From contig NZ_JAQQTG010000009.1 in NCBI RefSeq assembly GCF_028561335.1, positions 1,140 through 65,139 of the forward strand: 64,000 nucleotides of DNA, given 5' to 3'. The translations under genes and the position numbers were made by a program. Shown here piece by piece: positions 54,568 to 63,589 of this stretch. Numbering within the stretch: position 1 is the first letter of the stretch; each line of letters starts with the position of its first letter. Below the pieces are notes generated by a model. The model worked only from the letters and a program-made list of their open reading frames with translations. It did not search any database and had not been told where the DNA came from. Source of the DNA: Aequorivita todarodis (lineage in GTDB: Bacteria > Bacteroidota > Bacteroidia > Flavobacteriales > Flavobacteriaceae).

Positions 54568-55542
54568 TTAGGATTGCTTTATGAATTTTTTAGTACCAGC
54601 GCCTGTTTCGGTTTCAATCTTCAGGAAATATATTCCGTTGGAAAGGTTTGAAATGTCAATTTTATTTTCAGATAAAGTGGCATTTACTTTTTGGCCAAGG
54701 GAATTGTAGATACTGCAATTGTAATTGCTCAATTGGGTCTTGATATGCAAATATTCCGAAGCCGGGTTTGGATAGATTTGGAAATCATTTTGTGAGAAAT
54801 CTTCAACGGAAAGTGGTTGTGGTCTAAAACGGTAAACTGTTCCATCGGGGATGGCACCTTGAAGTTCTCCTCCATCATAATCATCGCCAGCCTGAAACAC
54901 TAAAACGGTTGGGTTTGCTGTGTTTCCCGTTAAAACAAATCCAACATCCAACAATTCATCGTTATCAATATCCAAAGAAGTTAACAGTCCAACATCCGGT
55001 CCTGTTCCTCCTTCAAAAGATTCGCTTGGGTTATTTATTGAATTTGGCCCATAACGATATTCGATAATATTTGAACTTTCATACAACCACATTTGTATGT
55101 TCATAAAATCATTTTGAGTAGAATCATCAATAAAGCCTAAATTTTGCCATTCAATTTTCAGGATTCTGTTTCCTGCCGACCCTTCAGTTTTATATGACAA
55201 AGGAGATGTTGAAATTCCGCTACTGTTATATTTGCTAACAATATCTTGGCCTATGGGCACAAAGAGTGGGAGAATTCCATTGTCTTGAACTTTTGAGGAG
55301 AGAACACCGCCCGCACTCCATTCCACTATAAATATGGTATTAAAAGTATGTGTGCTAATCGTAAAATTGAAGCCCAATGGAATGGCGTATTCGGGGTCGT
55401 CCCAAACTTCTCCATTGTTGAGCGATGTGCTTCCTATTAAATTCTGATATGCACTGTTTTCCGCTTCAAAATTATAAACGCTCTGCGCATTTATAAAAAT
55501 TCCAAAAAGCAGAAATATGGGCGTTAGTAATTTCTTTATCAT
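54568..55542 (-). CDS. Secreted protein with T9SS sorting domain, N-domain unknown
   Basis: The 324-residue protein has a signal peptide (to about 19, ending INAQ). The body (about 20-245) is beta-rich with short motifs ('FNFTISTHTFNTIFIVEWSA', 'QMWLYESSNIIEYRYGPNS', 'GLLTSLDIDNDELLDVGFVL'), like galactose-binding or LamG-type jelly rolls; no family could be named. The C-terminal 245-324 is a type IX sorting domain ('FQIYPNPASEYLHIKT', 'LSNGIYFLKIETETGAGTKK'). It is flanked by two identical 36-bp terminators, between rplQ and carA, genes usually adjacent in Flavobacteriaceae. This suggests an insertion. Confidence 0.85.
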   Translation of the reverse strand: MIKKLLTPIFLLFGIFINAQSVYNFEAENSAYQNLIGSTSLNNGEVWDDPEYAIPLGFNFTISTHTFNTIFIVEWSAGGVLSSKVQDNGILPLFVPIGQDIVSKYNSSGISTSPLSYKTEGSAGNRILKIEWQNLGFIDDSTQNDFMNIQMWLYESSNIIEYRYGPNSINNPSESFEGGTGPDVGLLTSLDIDNDELLDVGFVLTGNTANPTVLVFQAGDDYDGGELQGAIPDGTVYRFRPQPLSVEDFSQNDFQIYPNPASEYLHIKTQLSNYNCSIYNSLGQKVNATLSENKIDISNLSNGIYFLKIETETGAGTKKFIKQS

Positions 55543-55684
55543 AATTTTTTAAAAAATTTAAGTTTTTAAACCCTTGATTTATAGCGCGCAAATGTGTGTT
55601 GAAAATTTTTATTTGAAAGTTAAAAAAAAGTTTTTTTGTAATTATTATAATAGTAATTTGCAACTATTCCAAAAAATAAGAAAC

Positions 55685-55720
55685 AAAAAAAGGGATAAAC
55701 GAAAACGCTTATCCCTTTGT
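55685..55720 (-). terminator. Terminator copy 2 (end of the ribosomal operon)
   Basis: The same 36-bp hairpin as 54490-54525. It lies 24 nt past the rplQ stop and ends the spc/alpha operon. Confidence 0.85.
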
Positions 55721-55743
55721 TATTTATTGAATTAGAATTTTTT

Positions 55744-56274
55744 TTATTCCTCTTCTTTCTTCGCTTCTTTTTCAGCCCCGCCTGCCTTTTCGGTAGGTTT
55801 TGCTGGAGCGGCTTTTGCAGCGGGCGCAGCAGCGGCAGCTTCAGTTCCTGAACCACTTCCACGACGACTTCTACGGGTAGATTTCTTCTTGGTAGCTTTG
55901 CCAGCGTTGTAAAGTTCGTTGAAATCAACAAGCTCTATCATTGCCATATCAGCGTTATCACCTAGACGGTTACCTAATTTAATGATTCGGGTATAACCTC
56001 CCGGACGGTCACCAACTTTTGGCGCAACCGTTCTGAAAAGTTCCGCAACTGCATCCTTTTGGCGCAATTTCGCATAAACCAAACGACGGTTGTGCGTGGT
56101 GTCTTCCTTAGACTTTGTTACCAATGGCTCCACAAATTGCTTCAACGCTTTTGCTTTTGCAACAGTGGTGTTGATGCGTTTGTGCTCTACAAGGGAACAA
56201 GCCATATTGGCCAACATGGAGTGTCTGTGGGCAGTTTTTCTACCGAGGTGATTGTGTTTTTTTCCGTGTCTCAT
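55744..56274 (-). CDS. rplQ: 50S ribosomal protein bL17, with extended C-terminus
   Basis: The core (about 1-120) is a normal bL17: '[20 protein letters not shown]', '[20 protein letters not shown]' and '[20 protein letters not shown]'. The last 55 residues are an Ala/Lys/Glu-rich tail ('[20 protein letters not shown]', 'EKEAKKEEE'), longer than in Escherichia coli (127 residues). Such tails are usual in Bacteroidota. The protein sits near the peptide exit tunnel. It ends the operon. Confidence 0.97.
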   Translation of the reverse strand: MRHGKKHNHLGRKTAHRHSMLANMACSLVEHKRINTTVAKAKALKQFVEPLVTKSKEDTTHNRRLVYAKLRQKDAVAELFRTVAPKVGDRPGGYTRIIKLGNRLGDNADMAMIELVDFNELYNAGKATKKKSTRRSRRGSGSGTEAAAAAPAAKAAPAKPTEKAGGAEKEAKKEEE

Positions 56275-56339
56275 GACGTTTTTGTTTTAATCATCATCTT
56301 GCATCAACCCATTTTGGGGAGCAAAATATGACGTATTAA

Positions 56340-57332
56340 CTAATCTTTATCTAATTTATATTTTGCAAGATCCATCCCGAAGTTTAGGCCTTTCACGTTT
56401 ACAAGCTCTTCAAGCTCTGTAAGCGATTTTTTACCGAAGTTACGGAACTTCATCAAGTCGTTTTTATTGAAGGAAACAAGGTCTCCCAAAGTATCAACCT
56501 CTGCGGCTTTCAAACAGTTTAGCGCACGAACCGACAGGTCCATATCTACCAATTTTGTTTTAAGCAACTGACGCATGTGAAGGGATTCTTCATCATAAGT
56601 CTCCGTTTGTGCAATCTCATCTGCCTCCAAGGTAATGCGCTCATCGCTGAACAGCATAAAGTGGTGGATCAAGGTTTTTGCAGCTTCGGTCAAGGCATCT
56701 TTTGGATGGATTGATCCATCTGTTACGATTTCGAAAACCAATTTTTCGTAATCTGTTTTCTGCTCTACACGGAAGTTTTCAATGCTGTACTTCACGTTTT
56801 TTATAGGAGTGTAGATAGAATCTGTAAAGATGGTTCCCAAAGGCGCGTTCGCTTTTTTGTTCTCTTCAGCAGGAACATAACCGCGGCCTTTTTCGATGGT
56901 GATTTCGAAATTAAGGTTCACTTTTTTGTCCATATTGCAAAGAACCAAATCTGGGTTCAATACTTGGAAACCTGAAATGAACTTTTGGAAATCACCAGCG
57001 GTTAACTGATCTTTTCCGGAAACGGAAATAGTAACGGTCTCGTTATCTACCTCGTCAATCTGTCTTTTGAAACGAACTTGTTTCAGGTTCAAAATAATTT
57101 CGGTAACATCTTCCACTACGCCTGCAATGGTTGAAAATTCGTGGTCCACGCCTTCGATGCGAACCGAAGTAATGGCGAATCCTTCCAAAGAGGAAAGTAG
57201 TACGCGTCTTAATGCGTTACCAACGGTAAGTCCGTAACCGGGTTCCAAAGGGCGAAATTCAAATTTCCCTTCGAAATCGGTAGAGTTTACCATTATAACT
57301 TTATCAGGCTTCTGAAAACTAAATACTGCCAT
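56340..57332 (-). CDS. rpoA: RNA polymerase alpha subunit
   Basis: 330 residues. The N-terminal assembly domain has '[20 protein letters not shown]' and '[19 protein letters not shown]'; the C-terminal domain (about 255-325) has '[20 protein letters not shown]' and '[19 protein letters not shown]', used for upstream DNA and activator contact. It lies 21 bp downstream of rpsD in the alpha operon. Confidence 0.98.
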   Translation of the reverse strand: MAVFSFQKPDKVIMVNSTDFEGKFEFRPLEPGYGLTVGNALRRVLLSSLEGFAITSVRIEGVDHEFSTIAGVVEDVTEIILNLKQVRFKRQIDEVDNETVTISVSGKDQLTAGDFQKFISGFQVLNPDLVLCNMDKKVNLNFEITIEKGRGYVPAEENKKANAPLGTIFTDSIYTPIKNVKYSIENFRVEQKTDYEKLVFEIVTDGSIHPKDALTEAAKTLIHHFMLFSDERITLEADEIAQTETYDEESLHMRQLLKTKLVDMDLSVRALNCLKAAEVDTLGDLVSFNKNDLMKFRNFGKKSLTELEELVNVKGLNFGMDLAKYKLDKD

Positions 57333-57353
57333 AATTGACTTTCTGTGTTTTTA

Positions 57354-57959
57354 TTATTTAGAATATAATTCGACGATAAACTGCTCGTTGATGTTTTCTG
57401 GGATTTGGATACGCTCAGGCACGGAAACGAAAGTTCCTTCCTTTTTATCGCCGTTCCAAGTGATCCACTCATACACATGACTTGCATTTGCCAACGAATC
57501 GTTGATTGCGCTAAGGGATTTTGACTTCTCCCTAACGGCCACTACATCTCCAGGTTTCAACTGGTACGATGGAATGTTTACTTTTTCACCATTAACGGTG
57601 ATGTGGCGGTGAGACACCAATTGTCTGGCACCCGAGCGGCTTGGGGAAATTCCCATACGGTACACTACGTTGTCAAGACGCGACTCACACATTTGAAGCA
57701 AAACCTGACCTGTAATTCCAGGGGCTGCGGTTGCTTTTTTGAATATATTTCTGAACTGGCGCTCCAAAATACCATAGGTGTATTTTGCTTTTTGCTTTTC
57801 AGCAAGTTGGATTGCATATTCAGATTTTTTACCACGGCGACGTGCGTTCCCGTGTTGCCCTGGAGGGTAGTTTCTTTTTTCGAAAGACTTATCGTCTCCG
57901 AAGATTGCTTCCCCGAACTTACGGGCGATTTTAGTTTTTGGACCAGTATATCTTGCCAT
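57354..57959 (-). CDS. rpsD: 30S ribosomal protein uS4
   Basis: 201 residues. '[20 protein letters not shown]' starts the protein, then '[20 protein letters not shown]', and the S4 RNA-binding domain '[20 protein letters not shown]' and '[20 protein letters not shown]'. uS4 starts 30S assembly by binding 16S rRNA and in some bacteria represses the alpha operon. A 117-bp gap with a palindrome precedes it. Confidence 0.98.
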   Translation of the reverse strand: MARYTGPKTKIARKFGEAIFGDDKSFEKRNYPPGQHGNARRRGKKSEYAIQLAEKQKAKYTYGILERQFRNIFKKATAAPGITGQVLLQMCESRLDNVVYRMGISPSRSGARQLVSHRHITVNGEKVNIPSYQLKPGDVVAVREKSKSLSAINDSLANASHVYEWITWNGDKKEGTFVSVPERIQIPENINEQFIVELYSK

Positions 57960-58008
57960 TTCTAATTTAAGGTTATGAAGGAAAACTAAATTAAGGTCTA
58001 TATTGTGG

Positions 58009-58028
58009 AGGCAGGATATATCCTGCCT
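58009..58028. repeat. 20-bp palindrome between rpsK and rpsD
   Basis: AGGCAGGATATATCCTGCCT is a perfect palindrome in the 117-bp gap between rpsK and rpsD. Its core CAGGATATATCCTG recurs at 63259-63272. Confidence 0.8.
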
Positions 58029-58076
58029 TTACTATCCTTTAGCTTTTGATCCCTTCAGATTGATATTTATAATTAA

Positions 58077-58478
58077 TTAAACTCTTCTTCTTTTTGGAGG
58101 ACGGCATCCGTTGTGCGGCATTGGGGTAACGTCGATGATTTCGGTTACTTCAATTCCTGCGTTGTGGATGGAACGTATTGCAGATTCCCTTCCGTTTCCT
58201 GGCCCTTTTACGTACACTTTTACCTTACGCAATCCGGCATCGTGTGCAACTTTTGCGCAATCTTCTGATGCCAATTGAGCTGCATAGGGAGTGTTTTTCT
58301 TAGATCCACGGAAGCCCATTTTACCGGCTGAGGACCAAGAGATGACATCTCCGTTCTTATTTGTCAACGAAACGATAATGTTATTGAAGGAAGCATTGAT
58401 GTGCGCTTCGCCCACCGATTCCACATTAACCTTGCGTTTCTTAACTGTTTTTGTAGTCTTAGACGTTGTCTTTGCCAT
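58077..58478 (-). CDS. rpsK: 30S ribosomal protein uS11
   Basis: 133 residues with a basic Lys/Thr-rich N-terminal extension ('[17 protein letters not shown]'). The core has '[20 protein letters not shown]', '[20 protein letters not shown]' and the C-terminal '[17 protein letters not shown]'. Normal for Bacteroidota; it forms part of the 30S platform. Confidence 0.98.
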   Translation of the reverse strand: MAKTTSKTTKTVKKRKVNVESVGEAHINASFNNIIVSLTNKNGDVISWSSAGKMGFRGSKKNTPYAAQLASEDCAKVAHDAGLRKVKVYVKGPGNGRESAIRSIHNAGIEVTEIIDVTPMPHNGCRPPKRRRV

Positions 58479-58489
58479 AACTCTAGGTT

Positions 58490-58864
58490 TTATTTAGTTG
58501 CTTTTTTCTTGTTAGCAACAGTTTTACGTTTTCCTTTTCTTGTACGCGAGTTATTCTTAGTACGTTGTCCTCTTAGTGGAAGACCCGATCTGTGACGAAT
58601 ACCTCTGTAACAACCAATATCCATTAAGCGTTTGATGCTCAATTGAACTTCACTACGTAATTCACCTTCGATTTTGAAAGACGACACAGCATCACGAATA
58701 GCACCGATTTCATCATCGCTCCACTCGCTTACTTTTTTGTCTTCGCTAACCTCGGCTTTTTTCAGAATATCCTGGGCACGGCTCTTGCCGATTCCGAAGA
58801 TATACGTTAACGCGATTACACCCCTTTTGTGCTTCGGGATATCTACACCTGCGATTCTTGCCAT
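58490..58864 (-). CDS. rpsM: 30S ribosomal protein uS13
   Basis: 124 residues: '[20 protein letters not shown]' start, '[19 protein letters not shown]' and '[20 protein letters not shown]' with '[20 protein letters not shown]' at the end. It is in the 30S head and contacts the P-site tRNA. It is 11 bp from rpsK. Confidence 0.98.
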   Translation of the reverse strand: MARIAGVDIPKHKRGVIALTYIFGIGKSRAQDILKKAEVSEDKKVSEWSDDEIGAIRDAVSSFKIEGELRSEVQLSIKRLMDIGCYRGIRHRSGLPLRGQRTKNNSRTRKGKRKTVANKKKATK

Positions 58865-58867
58865 AAC

Positions 58868-58984
58868 TTATCCTTGTCTTTGTTTGAACTTTGGGTTCTT
58901 TTTGTTAATTACATATAATCTGCCCTTTCTGCGAACAATCTTGCAGTCGGCACTTCTTTTCTTTACGGATGCTCTTACTTTCAT
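58868..58984 (-). CDS. rpmJ: 50S ribosomal protein bL36
   Basis: A 38-residue protein, [20 protein letters not shown] then [18 protein letters not shown], identified by translating the gap between infA and rpsM. One Cys in 'SADCKIV' and none of the later zinc ligands mark a C- (zinc-free) form with a partly lost ribbon. It is too short for a usual gene-length cut-off. It is in its standard place. Confidence 0.97.
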   Translation of the reverse strand: MKVRASVKKRSADCKIVRRKGRLYVINKKNPKFKQRQG

Positions 58985-59024
58985 CTCTTTTGAATATTTG
59001 TTTTGAACCTTTAGGTCCGTTGTA

Positions 59025-59240
59025 TTAGTATCTATAGGTTATTCTTGCCTTCGTTAAATCGTAAGGACTCATTTCCAGCTTCACTTTATCGCCTGGCAAC
59101 AATTTAATGTAGTGCATTCGCATCTTCCCAGAAATATGTGCGGTAACTACGTGACCGTTTTCCAGTTCTACACGGAACATTGCGTTTGATAGTGCTTCCA
59201 CTATGCTTCCATCTTGTTCTATTGCGCTTTGTTTTGCCAT
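59025..59240 (-). CDS. infA: Translation initiation factor IF-1
   Basis: 71 residues: '[20 protein letters not shown]', '[20 protein letters not shown]', '[20 protein letters not shown]' and '[11 protein letters not shown]'. This is a single OB-fold as in all IF-1; it blocks the A site during initiation. It is between secY and rpmJ. Confidence 0.98.
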   Translation of the reverse strand: MAKQSAIEQDGSIVEALSNAMFRVELENGHVVTAHISGKMRMHYIKLLPGDKVKLEMSPYDLTKARITYRY

Positions 59241-59311
59241 TTAATTTATTGTCTATTCTTTATTGTTATTGTTTATTACTGCCCACTGCGACTGTAAACT
59301 GTTTACTTTTT

Positions 59312-60655
59312 TTAGGCTACTGCCTTTCTGTTTTTACCTGTTTTCATCAAACCATCGTAATGACGGTTCAACAAATACGAGTTTACTTGTTGCATGGTAT
59401 CGATGGCCACACCCACCATAATAAGGAGTGATGTACCACCGTAGAACAATGCCCAACCTTGCTGGATACCCATCAATTTAACCACAAATGCCGGAAAAAT
59501 AGCAATCAAGGCCAAAAAGACAGAACCTGGAAGGGTTATTTGGGACATGATTCGGTCTAAATATTCTGCGGTTTGTGAACCTGGTTTAATACCGGGAATA
59601 AACCCACCGCTACGTTTAAGATCGTCTGCCATTTTGTTGGTTGGTACCGTAATAGCGGTATAGAAATAGGTAAATATGATAATCAATACCGCAAATACTA
59701 AGTTGTACCAGAATCCAAATATATCGCTGAAAGTAGCTTGAATTCCCTGAGCAAAATCGCTTTCGGAAAGACTGGCTACCGCAGAAGGCACAAACATAAT
59801 TGCCTGGGCAAAGATGATTGGCATTACCCCGGAAGCGTTCAACTTTAAGGGAATGAACTGGCGCGCACCGAAAATATTTTTTTCGTAACCACCACTCGCG
59901 GTTCTTCTTGCGTATTGAACAGGTATCTTCCGCACTGCCATTACCAACATAATTGAAAGCAATATGATTACAAACCAGATAACCAATTCAATAAGTATCA
60001 TAATCAAACCACCGTTTGATTCCATTACCCTTGAAACGAATTCCTGGGCAAAAGACTGTGGCAAACGTGCAATGATACCAACCATAATCAATATGGAGAT
60101 ACCGTTTCCTATACCCTTATCGGTAATTTTTTCACCCAACCACATGGCGAATATGGTTCCGGTTACAAGTATAATTACTGAAGAGAAATAGAACATAAAA
60201 CTCTGTCCCATTACAAAAGCTTCAGCCGGAACTCCCATTGCCGGAAGCCCTGCAAGATAACTCGGCGCTTGTACCAAACAGATACCGATGGTTAACCAAC
60301 GGGTAATCTGATTGATTTTCTTACGGCCGCTTTCGCCTTCCTTCTGTAATTTTTGAAGGTATGGCACCGCAATTTGCATCAACTGCACTACAATAGAGGC
60401 AGAAATGTAGGGCATAATACCCAATGCAAAAACAGAAGCATTGGCAAAGGCCCCTCCCGTAAATGCGTTCAGCAAACCGCCAATACCACCGGCATTGAAT
60501 TTACCTGCGAACTGGGCCAACATATCTGCATCAATCCCCGGAAGTACTACCTGTGCTCCAAAACGGTACACCAATAGCATCCCCAAGGTTAGAATAATGC
60601 GGTTACGCAGCTCTTCTATTTTCCAAACATTTTTTAAGGTTTCGATAAATTTCAT
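59312..60655 (-). CDS. secY: Preprotein translocase subunit SecY
   Basis: 447 residues with ten TM segments. Family motifs are 'LVYRFGAQVVLPGIDADML', 'VFALGIMPYISASIVVQLM', 'EGESGRKKINQITRWLTIGI', 'EKITDKGIGNGISILIMVGI', 'FIPLKLNASGVMPIIFAQAI' and 'KRSGGFIPGIKPGSQTAEYL'. It forms the Sec channel with SecE and SecG. It sits in the spc operon as usual; the 71-bp gap to infA includes an iterated word (ACTGCGACTG type). Confidence 0.98.
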   Translation of the reverse strand: MKFIETLKNVWKIEELRNRIILTLGMLLVYRFGAQVVLPGIDADMLAQFAGKFNAGGIGGLLNAFTGGAFANASVFALGIMPYISASIVVQLMQIAVPYLQKLQKEGESGRKKINQITRWLTIGICLVQAPSYLAGLPAMGVPAEAFVMGQSFMFYFSSVIILVTGTIFAMWLGEKITDKGIGNGISILIMVGIIARLPQSFAQEFVSRVMESNGGLIMILIELVIWFVIILLSIMLVMAVRKIPVQYARRTASGGYEKNIFGARQFIPLKLNASGVMPIIFAQAIMFVPSAVASLSESDFAQGIQATFSDIFGFWYNLVFAVLIIIFTYFYTAITVPTNKMADDLKRSGGFIPGIKPGSQTAEYLDRIMSQITLPGSVFLALIAIFPAFVVKLMGIQQGWALFYGGTSLLIMVGVAIDTMQQVNSYLLNRHYDGLMKTGKNRKAVA

Positions 60656-60667
60656 CCTTAGCTGTTG

Positions 60668-61120
60668 TTACAATGTTACTACTTCACCTCCGGCAGCTTC
60701 AATAGCTTCTTTTGCCGAGGCAGTAAACTTGTGCGCAGATACTTTCAGTTTTGCCTTTATCTCTCCTCTTCCTAAAATCTTAACCATTTCGTTCTTTCCG
60801 GCAAGACCCAAACCTACCAAGGTTTCAAAGTCAACGGCATCTTTTATTTTCTTGTCGTCAACCAATTGTTGTAGGGTATCTATGTTGATACCTTTATACT
60901 CTTTACGGTTGATGTTTGTAAATCCAAACTTAGGAACACGACGTTGTAGGGGCATTTGTCCACCTTCAAATCCAATTTTCTTGGAATATCCTGAACGTGA
61001 TTTTGCTCCTTTGTGTCCGCGGGTGGCAGTACCACCTTTACCCGAACCTTGTCCGCGACCTACTCGCTTGCCTTGATTTTTTACCGACCCTGGAGCCGGT
61101 TGTAAGTTACTTAAATCCAT
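60668..61120 (-). CDS. rplO: 50S ribosomal protein uL15
   Basis: 150 residues. The Gly/Arg-rich start ('GSVKNQGKRVGRGQGSGKGG', 'GHKGAKSRSGYSKKIGFEGG') and 'MPLQRRVPKFGF' are typical; the C-terminal part has 'LVDDKKIKDAVDFETLVGLG' and 'HKFTASAKEAIEAAGGEVV'. It binds 23S rRNA in late assembly. It is 13 bp from secY. Confidence 0.97.
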   Translation of the reverse strand: MDLSNLQPAPGSVKNQGKRVGRGQGSGKGGTATRGHKGAKSRSGYSKKIGFEGGQMPLQRRVPKFGFTNINRKEYKGINIDTLQQLVDDKKIKDAVDFETLVGLGLAGKNEMVKILGRGEIKAKLKVSAHKFTASAKEAIEAAGGEVVTL

Positions 61121-61132
61121 TATCGTGTTTTC

Positions 61133-61312
61133 TTAGTTGGTTTCAACTGAAACCAAGTGGTTAACTTTATTGATCATACCAAGAATGTTTGGCGTATCTT
61201 CATGCTCAACCGTTTGGTTCATCTTGTGAAGCCCTAACGATTCCATGATTCTCTTTTGGTTTTTTGGGCGCTTTATAACGCTTCTTACCTTTGTTACTTT
61301 AATTTTTGCCAT
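61133..61312 (-). CDS. rpmD: 50S ribosomal protein uL30
   Basis: A 59-residue protein read from ATG 61312 to TAA 61133-61135: '[20 protein letters not shown]', '[20 protein letters not shown]' and '[19 protein letters not shown]'. It lies between rpsE and rplO, its standard position, 12 bp from each. It is just short of the usual length cut-off. Confidence 0.97.
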   Translation of the reverse strand: MAKIKVTKVRSVIKRPKNQKRIMESLGLHKMNQTVEHEDTPNILGMINKVNHLVSVETN

Positions 61313-61324
61313 CGTTCCTATTGT

Positions 61325-61849
61325 TTATCCTTTGAATACTTTGTCAAGTGAAATTCCACGTTGGTTGGCAACGGTTTGTGCACTTCGCATTTGCAAAAGG
61401 GCATCAAAAGTTGCCTTTACCACGTTGTGTGGGTTGGAAGATCCTTGCGATTTTGACAATACATCGTGAACTCCTACTGCCTCCAATACGGCACGTACGG
61501 CACCACCGGCAATTACTCCGGTACCGGGCGCAGCTGGAAGAAGGTTAACGCGGGCTCCGCCGTATTTTCCTTTTTGTTCGTGCGGAAGTGTCACTTTGTT
61601 AAGTGGAATGCGAACCAAGTTTTTCTTGGCATCCTCAATAGCTTTTGCTATCGCGCTGGCTACATCCTTGGATTTTCCAAGACCGTGGCCTACCACTCCT
61701 TTTTCGTCACCAACAACTACAATAGCTGAAAATCCGAAGGCACGACCCCCTTTGGTCACCTTGGTTACACGTTGTACACCTACCAAACGGTCTTTCAATT
61801 CAAGACCTCCTGGTTTTACTAATTCTACGTTTTTATAATCTTGATACAT
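61325..61849 (-). CDS. rpsE: 30S ribosomal protein uS5
   Basis: 174 residues. '[20 protein letters not shown]' and '[20 protein letters not shown]' form the dsRNA-binding domain; '[20 protein letters not shown]' and '[20 protein letters not shown]' follow. It acts in decoding accuracy on the 30S. Confidence 0.98.
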   Translation of the reverse strand: MYQDYKNVELVKPGGLELKDRLVGVQRVTKVTKGGRAFGFSAIVVVGDEKGVVGHGLGKSKDVASAIAKAIEDAKKNLVRIPLNKVTLPHEQKGKYGGARVNLLPAAPGTGVIAGGAVRAVLEAVGVHDVLSKSQGSSNPHNVVKATFDALLQMRSAQTVANQRGISLDKVFKG

Positions 61850-61857
61850 AATACTAC

Positions 61858-62214
61858 TTAGAATTTAAGGCCACCTTCACGTGCACCTTCAGCTAATGAT
61901 TTTACTCTTCCGTGGTATAGGTAACCGCCTCTGTCGAAAGCGATGGCTTCAACGCCAGCCTTAACAGCTTTTTCTGCGATTGCTTTTCCTACCAATTTTG
62001 CAGCTTCAACTTTGTTTACTTTTGAAGCGTCAATATCTTTATCTCTTGAAGATGCAGCGGTAATGGTCTTTCCATTTACATCGTCAATAATTTGAGCGTA
62101 TATTTCTTTGTTGCTGCGGAAAACAGCCAAACGTGGGCGACTTTCGGTCCCCTCAACCGTTTTTCTGATTCGCATGCGCAAGCGCTCTCTTCTTTCGTAC
62201 TTTGATAATGCCAT
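61858..62214 (-). CDS. rplR: 50S ribosomal protein uL18
   Basis: 118 residues: '[20 protein letters not shown]', '[20 protein letters not shown]', '[20 protein letters not shown]' and 'EGGLKF'. It binds 5S rRNA with uL5 and bL25. Standard position between rplF and rpsE. Confidence 0.98.
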   Translation of the reverse strand: MALSKYERRERLRMRIRKTVEGTESRPRLAVFRSNKEIYAQIIDDVNGKTITAASSRDKDIDASKVNKVEAAKLVGKAIAEKAVKAGVEAIAFDRGGYLYHGRVKSLAEGAREGGLKF

Positions 62215-62225
62215 AACTCTATTTG

Positions 62226-62771
62226 TTATGCAGATTTACCTGCTTTTCTTCTTAATTGTTCACCTACAAACTTGATACCTTTTCCTTTGTACGGCTCTGG
62301 CTTACGGAAGCCGCGGATCTTTGCCGCCACTTGCCCTACCAATTGCTTGTCGTGAGAAGTTAATTTTACGATTGGGTTTTTACCTTTGTCTGATACAGTT
62401 TCCACTTTCACTTCTGGCGCGATGTCCAAAATGATGTTATGTGAAAATCCTAAGGCCAAATCCAATTTTTGTCCTTGGCTGCTGGCGCGGTAACCCACAC
62501 CTACCAATTCCAGTTCCTTGGTCCATCCTTTGCTAACACCTTCAATCATGTTATTGATCAATGATCTGTAAAGACCGTGCTTTGCAGTGTGGTCTTTAGA
62601 ATCTGAAGGACGCTCTACCAATACGTTTCCGTCTTCTACTTTCACGGTTAGATCAGAATCAAACTCCTGAGTTAACTCGCCTAATTTTCCTTTTACGGTA
62701 ATTACGTTGTCTTTTACATCAACTGTAACTCCTTGTGGGATTGCTACCGGGTTTTTACCTATTCTTGACAT
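62226..62771 (-). CDS. rplF: 50S ribosomal protein uL6
   Basis: 181 residues. '[20 protein letters not shown]' at the start; the second domain has '[20 protein letters not shown]', '[18 protein letters not shown]' and the motif '[20 protein letters not shown]'. It lies by the factor-binding site. Confidence 0.98.
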   Translation of the reverse strand: MSRIGKNPVAIPQGVTVDVKDNVITVKGKLGELTQEFDSDLTVKVEDGNVLVERPSDSKDHTAKHGLYRSLINNMIEGVSKGWTKELELVGVGYRASSQGQKLDLALGFSHNIILDIAPEVKVETVSDKGKNPIVKLTSHDKQLVGQVAAKIRGFRKPEPYKGKGIKFVGEQLRRKAGKSA

Positions 62772-62786
62772 TTCTTTGTCTATTTT

Positions 62787-63188
62787 TTAGTAAACGTAAC
62801 ACAATACTTCACCACCTACGTTCTGTGCTTTTGCTTGTTTGCCTGTCATAACTCCTGATGAAGTTGAAACAATGGCAATACCAAGACCGTTAAGCACGCG
62901 AGGAAGTTCTGTTGAACCTGCGTATTTACGTAAACCGGGTTTACTGATTCTTTGAATTTTCTTGATTACCGATTCTTTGGTAAGCTTGTCGTATTTCAAC
63001 GCAATTTTGATGATACCCTGTGGGGTGCTTTCGTCATCAAATTTGTAGCTTAAGATGTAACCTTGGTCAAAAAGGATTTTTGTGATCTCCTTTTTAAGAT
63101 TTGAAGCTGGAATCTCTACAACGCGATGTCCGGCTTTCGCAGCATTTCTAACTCGCGTTAGATAATCTGAAATTGGATCTGTATTCAT
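62787..63188 (-). CDS. rpsH: 30S ribosomal protein uS8
   Basis: 133 residues: 'MNTDPISDYLTRVRNAAKAG', 'SNLKKEITKILFDQGYILSY', 'RISKPGLRKYAGSTELPRVL' and 'NGLGIAIVSTSSGVMTGKQA'. uS8 binds 16S rRNA and in Escherichia coli represses the spc operon by binding near rplE. The gap just upstream is 128 bp and holds a palindrome. Confidence 0.98.
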   Translation of the reverse strand: MNTDPISDYLTRVRNAAKAGHRVVEIPASNLKKEITKILFDQGYILSYKFDDESTPQGIIKIALKYDKLTKESVIKKIQRISKPGLRKYAGSTELPRVLNGLGIAIVSTSSGVMTGKQAKAQNVGGEVLCYVY

Positions 63189-63258
63189 TTATTTGAATTT
63201 GCGGAAGTGGTTTTCTTTTCAGAACCTTCAACCAATTAATATTTACATTATGTGAAGC

Positions 63259-63300
63259 CAGGATATATCCTGTCTTTTCAATTGCGAGATGCGAGGCATC
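63259..63300. repeat. CAGGATATATCCTG palindrome and GATGC/GCATC hairpin upstream of rpsH
   Basis: The 14-bp palindrome (63259-63272) is the core of the 20-bp one at 58009-58028. A second hairpin, GATGC (63288-63292) with GCATC (63296-63300), follows. Both lie in the 128-bp gap between rpsN and rpsH. Confidence 0.7.
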
Positions 63301-63316
63301 GCGCGCTTCATTACCG

Positions 63317-63586
63317 TTACCAAGATGCTTTGCGCACTCCCGGAATTAACCCTGAATTTGCCATTTCACGGAAAGTTACACGTGAAATTCCAAAAGTTCT
63401 CATATACCCTCTTGGTCTTCCGGTAAGTTTGCAACGGTTGTGCAAACGTACTGGTGAGGCATTTTTTGGTAGTTTTTGCAAACCTTCCCAATCGCCAGCT
63501 TCTTTCAAAGCTTTGCGCTTGGCCGCATATTTTGCTACCGTTTTTTGTCTCTTAACCTCGCGGGCCTTCATTGATTCTTTAGCCAT
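63317..63586 (-). CDS. rpsN: 30S ribosomal protein uS14, zinc-free form
   Basis: 89 residues: '[20 protein letters not shown]', '[20 protein letters not shown]' and '[20 protein letters not shown]'. It has no CxxC pairs, so this is the longer zinc-independent form. It is 3 bp from rplE, a standard neighbour. Confidence 0.97.
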   Translation of the reverse strand: MAKESMKAREVKRQKTVAKYAAKRKALKEAGDWEGLQKLPKNASPVRLHNRCKLTGRPRGYMRTFGISRVTFREMANSGLIPGVRKASW

Positions 63587-63589
63587 CTC

